A stretch of 33,508 bases of DNA, from NCBI GenBank assembly GCA_025936675.1, contig JAICSX010000025.1:1-33508 (forward strand), given 5' to 3'. Source of the stretch: Sphingomonas sp. Lineage in GTDB: Bacteria; Pseudomonadota; Alphaproteobacteria; Sphingomonadales; Sphingomonadaceae. Position numbers and translations under genes: made by a program. Positions 27,985-33,508 of the stretch are shown here, in pieces; within the stretch, counting starts at the first letter, position 1; the number at the start of each line of letters is the position of its first letter. The notes under the pieces were generated by a model. It made no database searches. It was not told the DNA's origin and worked only from the letters and a program-made list of their open reading frames with translations.

Positions 27985-28304
27985 TCCCCGCAACCCTATT
28001 GCCCGCCAAAATACGAAATTTCGGCCCCGCAACAAGTTGATTTTCGTCAAGCGGGGCGCGGCCGATCACGCCTTAAGGTCACTAAGTTCACGGAGAGCGG
28101 CGCTTTTGCTCTGAACTTAAGCGATCGCGGACCGCCATGCTGAATTGCCAGCCTACACGGCATCTAGCTTCGAGCACAAAAGCACGGCTGTAGGAAAGGT
28201 GCCTGTCCGATAGTTAACTTGCGGGGGGTTAGCGCCGCGGATTAGTGCCGGAGCCGACGCAAGACCCGCGTCGCGTGTGCGTACCCAGACAGGGGAGATC
28301 CGCG
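27985..28304. other. Intergenic region with a large inverted repeat
   Basis: No gene is seen between the divergent genes at 27984 and 28305. The clearest feature is an inverted repeat: TAAGTTC (28083-28089) with GAACTTA (28113-28119), and an inner AGAGC/GCTCT pair around a nine-base loop, with a four-base bulge. It could be an operator or a structured RNA. Promoters for both flanking genes should lie here, but I could not assign them. Confidence 0.45.
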
Positions 28305-28601
28305 ATGAGCCTATTCGATGGCATCCTCAACCAAGTCTCCGACAATGCGACGGTCGAGAACCTCGCCGCCAAGGTGGGCCTCAGCCCCGAGCAGGTCGAG
28401 CAGGCGGTCGCCGCGCTCGGCCAGGCGCATACCGCGCCCGGCGACACGGTGACGACGGCGGCGGAGCAGACCGGCCTTCCGGCCGACGTGCTCCAGCAGA
28501 TTGTCGGCCATATCGGCGGCGAGGGCGCGCTCGGCCGCTTCGCGTCGCTCCTTCAGGAAGACGGCGGCGGAATTCTCGGAGGCCTCAAAAGCTTCCTCTA
28601 A
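28305..28601 (+). CDS. YidB-like small protein
   Basis: This 98-residue protein resembles the YidB/DUF937 group: SLFDGILNQVSDNATVENLA at the start, a helical AAKVGLSPEQVEQAVAAL unit, then a second similar unit (AEQTGLPADVLQQIVGHIGG) and a glycine-rich end (EDGGGILGGLKSFL). The function of this group is not established. GGGGAG precedes the ATG. The C-x9-C repeat gene follows 19 bp downstream, so they may be co-transcribed. Confidence 0.72.
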   Translation: MSLFDGILNQVSDNATVENLAAKVGLSPEQVEQAVAALGQAHTAPGDTVTTAAEQTGLPADVLQQIVGHIGGEGALGRFASLLQEDGGGILGGLKSFL

Positions 28602-28620
28602 ACGCAAGGGAGGAACCCAC

Positions 28621-28845
28621 ATGAAAAAGATCATCTTCGCTTTAGCCGCGGTCAGCATGCTCGCCGGTTCGGCGCCATCGTTCGGCTCGCCATGCAAGGA
28701 CGCCAAGGGCAAGTTCATCAAGTGCCCCACCGCGAAACCGGCGACCTGCCGCGATTCCAAGGGCAAGTTCATCAAATGCGCGACCGCGCCGGCCAAGCCC
28801 AAGCAATGCAAGGATGCCAAGGGCAAGTTCACCAAGTGTAAGTAA
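28621..28845 (+). CDS. Exported peptide with three C-x9-C repeats
   Basis: This 74-residue protein has a signal peptide (KKIIFALAAVSMLAGSAPSF). Its mature part is almost wholly three copies of an 11-residue unit of the form C-[KR]-D-[AS]-KGKF-[IT]-KC, at residues 25-35, 43-53 and 63-73, joined by Ala/Pro/Lys linkers. The mature peptide is strongly basic and holds six Cys in three pairs. Each unit could be a disulphide-closed loop or a metal site. I know no established function. It should reach the periplasm or outside. A strong GGGAGG lies before the ATG. Confidence 0.78.
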   Translation: MKKIIFALAAVSMLAGSAPSFGSPCKDAKGKFIKCPTAKPATCRDSKGKFIKCATAPAKPKQCKDAKGKFTKCK

Positions 28846-28937
28846 CCGACCGTCCGGCCGCTCTTCAACGTTAGGCTGGACTGCTTGTCCGCCGGGACGC
28901 TAGGCTCGCCGGAGTCGCGAGTGGGAGGGGTGTGCGC

Positions 28938-29108
28938 ATGAAGCTGTACCGCGTGAACAAGCTGGCGAAGCGCAACGGCGTCGTGATCAAGAAGAAGCAC
29001 ATCCTCGCCCATTCCGACCACGAGGCGGTCAAGCGCGCGGAGGACAGCGACGACTGCCCGATCTGCGACGTGCTGAGAGACGGCCAGACGGTGGGGCAGA
29101 TCCTCTAG
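28938..29108 (+). CDS. Small protein, copy A of a recent duplicate pair
   Basis: A 56-residue, highly charged protein: KLYRVNKLAKRNGVVIKKKH, then a helix (SDHEAVKRAEDSDD), a CPIC motif and DVLRDGQTVGQIL. The CxxC is not paired with other Cys, so redox or metal binding would need a dimer. It is about 95 per cent identical in DNA to the gene at 30643. GGGAGGGG lies upstream of the ATG. Function is unknown. Confidence 0.75.
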   Translation: MKLYRVNKLAKRNGVVIKKKHILAHSDHEAVKRAEDSDDCPICDVLRDGQTVGQIL

Positions 29109-29127
29109 CGACGAGCGGGCGCGCTCC

Positions 29128-29736
29128 CTAATGCGCGTCCTTCATCTGCGCCTGAAGCTTCGCGGCGACTTCCGGGTGCGCATTCACATAGGCGACGATC
29201 TTGTCCTTGAGCTCGGGCAACATCGACTGTGGCAGCTCGCGCGCTTCGGCGGCGACCTCCTTGTTGACCTTCGCCACAGCAGGGTCGGCGAGCAACGCCG
29301 TCGCCCGGATGAAATAATGGTGCCCCGCCGGAGTCTCGGCGAAGGCATGGATGTCCTTCAATTCGGCTAGCGAGAATTCATGCGTGTAAGCGACCGCGTT
29401 CGCTTCCATCATGTCGGGCAGGTGCTTGAACAGCAGCGGCCGCTCCTTCGCCTCGATCTCGCTCATGAAATCGTCGAGGATCTTCTTGAGTCCCGGATCC
29501 TGGCTCAGATAGGCGGGCATCGGCGCGCGCATCTGGTCGGTGATCGTCGTCATGATCTTATCCATCATTGCCTCGCGCTCGCCCGGCGGGAACATGATCG
29601 CGATGATCGCATGGGCTTCGGCGAGCTTCGCTGCTTCATCGCCAGTCGCGGCGGCCTGTGCGGCCTGCGCAGGGTGGCCTGCAGCGCTCGATGCGGACAG
29701 CAACGCGCCCGCAACGGTGATCACAAACTTGTTCAT
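29128..29736 (-). CDS. Exported DUF2059 protein
   Basis: This 202-residue protein has a signal peptide (NKFVITVAGALLSASSAAG, then HPAQAAQAA). It matches the DUF2059 family with its helical repeats, ending in the signature-like FSLAELKDIHAFAETPAGHHYF. Such proteins are periplasmic and of unknown role. A GAGGGG lies six bases before the ATG. It converges on copy A of the small duplicate, and the spacer (29109-29127) holds a short GC hairpin. Confidence 0.84.
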   Translation of the reverse strand: MNKFVITVAGALLSASSAAGHPAQAAQAAATGDEAAKLAEAHAIIAIMFPPGEREAMMDKIMTTITDQMRAPMPAYLSQDPGLKKILDDFMSEIEAKERPLLFKHLPDMMEANAVAYTHEFSLAELKDIHAFAETPAGHHYFIRATALLADPAVAKVNKEVAAEARELPQSMLPELKDKIVAYVNAHPEVAAKLQAQMKDAH

Positions 29737-29811
29737 TGCACTTCCCCTCAGGTACGCCGAGCGCGACGAATGGTAGAGCAGGGGAGGACGGGCGCAAGGG
29801 CGCCGCAGCGG

Positions 29812-30039
29812 CTATTCGGAGAGGCTGATCAGGCCGTCGGCGAGCGCCTTGGCGACGAGCTGCGCCTGGTTGCTTGCGCGGAGCTTGCAGCGGCAGGTTT
29901 CGATGTGGCGCTCGACCGTGCGGTGCGAGAGGTTCATTTCGCGCGCGATGCCCTTGGCGGACATGCCGCCGGCAATCAGCGCCACCACCTCGCGTTCGCG
30001 CGGCGTGAGCCTCACTGGAGGTTCGTCGATTCCAACCAT
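29812..30039 (-). CDS. LuxR-type HTH-only regulator
   Basis: The 75-residue product is essentially one LuxR/FixJ C-terminal DNA-binding domain: LTPREREVVALIAGGMSAKGIAREMNLSHRTVERHIETCRCKL at about residues 10-52, with a short C-terminal extension. There is no receiver or autoinducer domain, as in GerE-like regulators. I chose the ATG at 30039 because GAAGG lies at good spacing and the domain starts there. The frame stays open up to 30204, with ATGs at 30159 and 30204 that would overlap the divergent VOC gene region. The upstream 120 bp contains several GGAAC/GTTCC elements, which suggests stress or self-regulation. Confidence 0.78.
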   Translation of the reverse strand: MVGIDEPPVRLTPREREVVALIAGGMSAKGIAREMNLSHRTVERHIETCRCKLRASNQAQLVAKALADGLISLSE

Positions 30040-30055
30040 TTTGCCTTCAGGCAAA
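30040..30055 (-). promoter_or_regulatory. Inverted repeat that may mask the ribosome site of the LuxR-type gene
   Basis: TTTGCC and GGCAAA flank a four-base loop (in the mRNA, UUUGCC-UGAA-GGCAAA) immediately before the ATG at 30039. The Shine-Dalgarno GAAGG lies in the loop and the 3' arm of this stem, so folding would hide it. The same palindrome could instead be a protein-binding site. Confidence 0.45.
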
Positions 30056-30078
30056 CCGTAACGGATGCGTTTCGTTCC
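30054..30078 (-). promoter_or_regulatory. EcfG-like promoter candidate of the LuxR-type gene
   Basis: On the minus strand GGAAC (30078-30074) is followed by 17 bases and GTT (30056-30054). This fits the EcfG general-stress consensus except that the base before GTT is G rather than C. The predicted start (about 30047) is very close to the ATG at 30039, so the message would have a leader of less than ten bases, which weakens the case. On the plus strand CGTTCC (30073-30078) and GGAACG (30089-30094) form an inverted repeat. Confidence 0.35.
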
Positions 30079-30130
30079 TTGGTGTGCCGGAACGGGAGAC
30101 GAGTTCACGATTCCGCGCGATGAAAGTAAG

Positions 30131-30142
30131 GAACGGCCGTTC
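30131..30142. promoter_or_regulatory. Perfect 12-bp palindrome between divergent genes
   Basis: GAACGGCCGTTC is fully self-complementary and lies 19 bp before the VOC gene start and about 90 bp before the LuxR-type gene. A dimeric regulator site is the likeliest meaning, possibly for the adjacent HTH protein, but nothing in the sequence proves it. Confidence 0.4.
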
Positions 30143-30160
30143 GACTGAAGGGGAGCCATG

Positions 30161-30571
30161 ATGAACCACTCGGGCCTCGTCCCCTTGATCCAGGTGTTCG
30201 ACATGCCGCGCGCGCTCGGCTTCTACCGCGACGGGCTCGGCTTCGAGGTCGAGATGGCCTCGCCGGAGGTCGAGACTCCGGAGGGGCGCTTCTCGCACTG
30301 GATGATGCTGAAGTCGGGCCATGCGCGGCTGATGCTCAACACCGCGTACGATTCCGGCGAGCGCCCGCCGGAGGAGGACCGCGCCCGGGCCGCCGCCCAT
30401 GGTGACACCATCCTCTACATCGGCTGCGACAACGTCGACGCGGTACATTCGGAGCTAAAGGCGAAGGGGCTTTCACCCGAGGAACCGCACGATGCGCCCT
30501 ATGGCATGCGGCAGATGAGCCTCATCGATCCCGACGGCTATCGGATCGTCTTCCAGCATTGGGCGCACTGA
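30161..30571 (+). CDS. VOC-family protein (glyoxalase/bleomycin-resistance/dioxygenase fold)
   Basis: A 136-residue single-domain protein of the vicinal oxygen chelate fold: LVPLIQVFDMPRALGFYRDGLGFEVE, HWMMLKSGHARLMLN, then DAPYGMRQMSLIDPDGYRIVFQHW. The second half holds the typical metal-site block. Members range from glyoxalase I to antibiotic-binding proteins, and sequence alone does not decide which this is. Two adjacent ATGs occur (30158 and 30161). GGGGAG is better spaced for 30161. It diverges from the LuxR-type gene. Confidence 0.84.
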   Translation: MNHSGLVPLIQVFDMPRALGFYRDGLGFEVEMASPEVETPEGRFSHWMMLKSGHARLMLNTAYDSGERPPEEDRARAAAHGDTILYIGCDNVDAVHSELKAKGLSPEEPHDAPYGMRQMSLIDPDGYRIVFQHWAH

Positions 30572-30642
30572 AGGCCTCGACCAGCTTTCCTTTGGCGTCG
30601 GGGCCGCTACGCTCGTCCGACATTGCCGAAGGGGTGTGGGGA

Positions 30643-30813
30643 ATGAAGCTGTACCGCGTGGACAAGCTGGCGAAGCGCAACGGCATCGTCATCAAGAAGA
30701 AGCATATCCTCGCCCATTCCGACCACGAGGCGGTGAAGCGCGCCGAGGACAGCGACGACTGCCCGATCTGCGACGTGCTGAGAGACGGCCAGACGGTCGG
30801 GCAGGTCCTGTAG
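30643..30813 (+). CDS. Small protein, copy B of a recent duplicate pair
   Basis: A 56-residue product differing from copy A (28938) at only three residues (Asn/Asp, Val/Ile, Ile/Val). The DNA differs at about nine of 171 positions, mostly silent third-position changes, which shows selection on the protein. It shares the CPIC motif and charged helix. The sequence similarity ends close to the start and stop codons. It lies 71 bp behind the VOC gene on the same strand. Confidence 0.75.
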   Translation: MKLYRVDKLAKRNGIVIKKKHILAHSDHEAVKRAEDSDDCPICDVLRDGQTVGQVL

Positions 30814-30951
30814 CGAAGCGGGCCGCGCCGATCCTCGTTCGCTTATCGGCGGCAAAGCTGGTACAAGCGACCCATCGCGCGCCCACCGATCCGTAGGCAT
30901 CCGCGCGGCTGAGAGACGAACGTCGTGCTCCCGCTTACCCGCTCGGAGCAC

Positions 30952-31188
30952 ATGCCCTTGGACCGCCGCGAATTCCATCCCCGCTTCCGCAATCCCGAGA
31001 GCCCGCCAGTAGATGAGCCGGGCGTTGCCCGAAGGACATCGGCCGACAGCCTGCGCGAGCAGGCCGCCTCGTGCCGCCGCCTCGCCTCCGCCGCCCGCAC
31101 CCGGAGCGGCAAGACGTCCCTGCAGGAGCTCGGCGACCATTTCGACGAGCAGGCGCGCACGATCGATCCGTCGAGCGAGCGCCGATGA
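30952..31188 (+). CDS. Small helical protein of unknown function
   Basis: A 78-residue soluble protein with a Pro/Arg-rich start and a helical core (SADSLREQAASCRRLASAAR, LQELGDHFDEQARTI). The pattern is known to me from short sphingomonad proteins of unknown role. ATG at 30952 with a nearby GGAG is preferred. A GTG at 30925 would add nine residues. Its stop overlaps the next gene start as ATGA. Confidence 0.6.
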   Translation: MPLDRREFHPRFRNPESPPVDEPGVARRTSADSLREQAASCRRLASAARTRSGKTSLQELGDHFDEQARTIDPSSERR

Positions 31189-31409
31189 GCCGCGTCGTTC
31201 ACCTCAGCCTGGACGAAGGCATGGTCGTGATTCGCTGCATGTCCGAGAAAGTCGGCGTCTCTGCGATCGAGGGCCTGCCCGGCGGCGGTGTCCGACTGGT
31301 ATGCATGAGCAACGAGGGCGCCGAGCTCATCCGGAAGAAGCTCAAGCGCTATGTGATCGACGGCGAGGTCACCCGCGAACGGTTTCGGCCGAAAACGGGA
31401 ACGTGGTAG
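31185..31409 (+). CDS. Small protein translationally coupled to the preceding gene
   Basis: A 74-residue soluble alpha/beta protein (SRVVHLSLDEGMVVIRCMSE, GGVRLVCMSNEGAELIRKKL). No named family is recognised. Its ATG overlaps the previous stop codon (ATGA), a strong sign of coupling and the reason for this start. Confidence 0.62.
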   Translation: MSRVVHLSLDEGMVVIRCMSEKVGVSAIEGLPGGGVRLVCMSNEGAELIRKKLKRYVIDGEVTRERFRPKTGTW

Positions 31410-31461
31410 GAAGATCGCGCTGCGATCCCGCAGGGCAGGCCGCGGCGAACCGGAGGTAGGC

Positions 31462-31644
31462 GTGAGCACCGAGAACTGGGCCGAAGAGCGCGACAGGATC
31501 GTCAAGCTGCTCGAAGCGATCGAGGCGGGAACGGTCACCCACATCGACGAGGACCAGCGCCGCCAGCTCCAGGCGACGACCGAGGACAATATCGCCGCCT
31601 TGAGGGCCCGGCTGGCGCAGCTGAACAGGCGGCTGGAAGACTAG
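31462..31644 (+). CDS. Small coiled-coil-like protein
   Basis: A 60-residue charged protein (NWAEERDRIVKLLEAIEAGT, then DNIAALRARLAQLNRRLED) with heptad-like spacing at the C-terminus that suggests a coiled coil. GTG start at 31462 with GGAGG five bases upstream. It lies 52 bp behind the 31185 gene and may belong to the same transcript. Function is unknown. Confidence 0.65.
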   Translation: MSTENWAEERDRIVKLLEAIEAGTVTHIDEDQRRQLQATTEDNIAALRARLAQLNRRLED

Positions 31645-31653
31645 GATTGGCTG

Positions 31654-31680
31654 GCGCTGCCAGGCGAATGCCTATTGCCG
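31654..31680 (+). repeat. 27-bp interspersed repeat, copy 1
   Basis: It shares 25 of 27 bases with 32244-32270. The last 18 bases (GGCGAATGCCTATTGCCG) are identical. The core has an imperfect dyad (GGC-AAT with ATT-GCC). Confidence 0.7.
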
Positions 31681-31779
31681 ATAGGATGTTGGAAATTGCG
31701 CGAGCTGCCGAGCGCGGGAGACAGGACTGACGGGATTTACTATCGTGACGGCGGCGTTGTCGGACGATAACATGCGGCA

Positions 31780-32208
31780 ATGATCGCGTACCTGATCCTC
31801 GCCGCGGCCGTGCAGGCGCCGCCTCCCGGAGTTGCGGTCAGCAACAGCGTTCCTCCGCAAGTCGTGCTTCCGCCGCACAGTGTCCCGCCCGCAGCCATGC
31901 AGCCGCCCCCCGCGATCCTCCGTCCGCCGCAGGAGCGGGGTTCGGCCCAACACTATGTCACGCCGCTCGATTATCCCGCCGAGCTGCAGGGAAGCGGAGC
32001 GCAAGGCACCGTGCGGTTCACCCTGACGATCGATCCGTCGGGCAGGGTGATCGGCTGCAACGTCACCCAGTCGAGCGGGTCGCCCGTGCTCGACCGGGCC
32101 ACCTGCCAGCTCATCCACCGTCGCGCGCGCTACACGCCGGCGATGGACAGTAACGGCAATCCGGCGGTGGGGACGATCGAGCAGGAAATCGTCTGGAAGG
32201 CCCGCTGA
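31780..32208 (+). CDS. TonB_C-like protein with short Pro-rich region
   Basis: This 142-residue protein starts with a short hydrophobic stretch (IAYLILAAAVQA) that could act as a signal peptide. A Pro-rich segment to about residue 55 follows, then a TonB C-terminal-like domain: LDYPAELQGSGAQGTVRFTLTIDPSG, CNVTQSSGSPVLDRATCQLI and ARYTPAMDSNGNP. It is related in its domain to the tandem proteins at 17886 and 18503 but lacks their C-terminal Cys box. The two copies of a 27-bp repeat lie on either side of the gene. No clear Shine-Dalgarno is seen before the ATG. Confidence 0.75.
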   Translation: MIAYLILAAAVQAPPPGVAVSNSVPPQVVLPPHSVPPAAMQPPPAILRPPQERGSAQHYVTPLDYPAELQGSGAQGTVRFTLTIDPSGRVIGCNVTQSSGSPVLDRATCQLIHRRARYTPAMDSNGNPAVGTIEQEIVWKAR

Positions 32209-32243
32209 GCGACACTGCCTACTGCGGCAGGAAGGGGCGAATA

Positions 32244-32270
32244 GCGCCGCCTGGCGAATGCCTATTGCCG
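32244..32270 (+). repeat. 27-bp interspersed repeat, copy 2
   Basis: The second copy of the repeat at 31654-31680, exactly 590 bp away in the same orientation, on the other side of the TonB_C-like gene. Confidence 0.7.
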
Positions 32271-32332
32271 CACGAAGAAGGCGGGTCCTGGCTCAAGGCC
32301 GGAATGACCCTTCGGACTGATCGGGCTGGTGC

Positions 32333-32683
32333 TTATACGCCAGGAACTATCCAAAAAGCCGACGCAGTGCAGGTCGACGGCTTGTCGCCCAAATATTGGA
32401 CTGGCCTCGATTCGCTCATTTTCGGACCGAGCGACTTCGGTAGCTTCAGGGAGAATGTCGCCGCCGGATCGACATGCACGATCGTATATTTCGCATTCCA
32501 CGGAACGGTCTTCTTGCCGACGTTGCGGATCGTGACCGCCGGTACCGGGTGCTTGAGGATTTTCGAGTCCCTATAATTGCAGGTGAGCTGCGTATATTTG
32601 AACCCGATGGCATTGGCGCTCGACGATGCGAGGACCAGGATCGCCGAACCGACAAGCATCTTAATCAAGGGCATGCGCGTCAT
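32333..32683 (-). CDS. Small exported protein of unknown function
   Basis: A 116-residue protein with a signal peptide (LIKMLVGSAILVLASSSANA, cleavage before IGFKYT). The mature part is a likely beta-rich domain (AVTIRNVGKKTVPWNAKYTIVHV, LPKSLGPKM) with two Cys (TCNY and STCTA) that could bridge. GGGGGAG lies eight bases before the ATG at 32683. The upstream extension to 32743 and the overlapping plus-strand ORF at 32265 are rejected. Function is unknown. Confidence 0.75.
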   Translation of the reverse strand: MTRMPLIKMLVGSAILVLASSSANAIGFKYTQLTCNYRDSKILKHPVPAVTIRNVGKKTVPWNAKYTIVHVDPAATFSLKLPKSLGPKMSESRPVQYLGDKPSTCTASAFWIVPGV

Positions 32684-32786
32684 CGCGAAGCTCCCCCAGA
32701 AAGATTCGGCGGCCCGAACATAGGTTAAGCCGGGCAGCATCACAATTTGCCTGGAAAATTTAATGATTGGGATTGGGAAGGGCCGC

Positions 32787-32890
32787 CACGCGGAGTGAAT
32801 CCGCGTGACGTCAGTCGGGCTCAGCTACGCTGACCCGCTGGCCGACTTTCGCGCTCTCTTCGACATAAGCTCACGATTGCTGCGCAATCG
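32787..32890. other. Series of three hairpins downstream of rpoD
   Basis: Three stems lie in about 100 bp: CACGCGGA/TCCGCGTG (32787-32807, perfect 8 bp), CGGG-TCAGC/GCTGACCCG (32816-32837, 9 bp with one bulge) and CGATTGC/GCAATCG (32874-32890, 7 bp). They follow the rpoD stop (32915) on the minus strand and precede the exported-protein gene. None has a T-tract, so they are terminator candidates or a structured RNA. Confidence 0.45.
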
Positions 32891-32914
32891 CTCCCTTATG
32901 CTCGGGCGCTCAAG

Positions 32915-33508
<594 letters not shown>

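Noticed and set aside
29812..30204. 130-codon version of the LuxR-type gene
   Set aside because: The extra 55 residues have no domain features, would overlap the divergent VOC gene start, and would have to cross the palindromic regulatory elements. The internal ATG at 30039 has a proper Shine-Dalgarno.
32265..32576. 103-codon plus-strand ORF opposite the exported protein at 32333-32683
   Set aside because: It has no recognisable motif and no good ribosome site, while the minus-strand frame has a clear signal peptide and Shine-Dalgarno.

Overview
This is a GC-rich bacterial chromosome segment of about 33.5 kb that reads as an alphaproteobacterium, most likely a sphingomonad (Sphingomonadales). 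That assignment is inference. It rests on the protein style (SecA, Mfd, RecG, TyrS and RpoD of alphaproteobacterial type), on many small single-domain proteins of kinds I associate with sphingomonads, and on candidate EcfG-type (GGAAC-N17-CGTT) promoters. I see no insertion sequence, integrase, prophage, CRISPR array, rRNA gene or toxin-antitoxin pair. The window looks like ordinary core chromosome followed by a lineage-specific patch of small genes.

Region 1 (1-7463): the 3' four-fifths of secA (general secretion ATPase), with putA (bifunctional proline catabolism enzyme without its own DNA-binding domain) starting 14 bp later. Then come tRNA-Asn and nadK on the minus strand, and a soluble EAL-domain c-di-GMP phosphodiesterase on the plus strand. 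Region 2 (7460-14778): DNA repair. mfd and sdhE overlap on the minus strand, a conserved secreted protein gene lies upstream of them, recG diverges on the plus strand, and a membrane-anchored hypothetical protein converges on recG. Region 3 (14797-17827): tyrS, divergent from a DOMON-like protein gene and a NamZ-type (DUF1343) hydrolase gene.

Region 4 (17886-21631): two tandem secreted TonB_C-like proteins, a soluble chemoreceptor with its sensor at the C-terminus, an unknown helical protein, and a PspC-domain protein with a sigma54-like promoter. Region 5 (21878-26178): panD, an exported S1 serine protease that overlaps msrB head to head, msrB with a membrane-anchored HtrA-like protease, a TonB-like protein and a GNAT acetyltransferase.

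Region 6 (26175-32743): a patch of small genes (about 40-200 codons). It holds a cold-shock protein, a YidB-like protein, an exported C-x9-C repeat peptide, a nearly identical pair of 56-residue proteins with a third relative, a DUF2059 protein, a LuxR-type HTH-only regulator, a VOC-family protein and several helical proteins of unknown role. Candidate general-stress promoters and an interspersed repeat are also here. Region 7 (32787-33508): a series of hairpins and the 3' part of rpoD on the minus strand.

I do not see a clearly new multi-gene system. The best leads are the sigma54-type promoter before the stand-alone PspC gene, the EcfG-like promoter that starts almost at a 40-codon ORF upstream of the cold-shock gene, the regulatory region of the HTH-only LuxR gene, the C-x9-C repeat peptide, the recent small-gene duplication, and the 27-bp repeat pair around a TonB_C-like gene.
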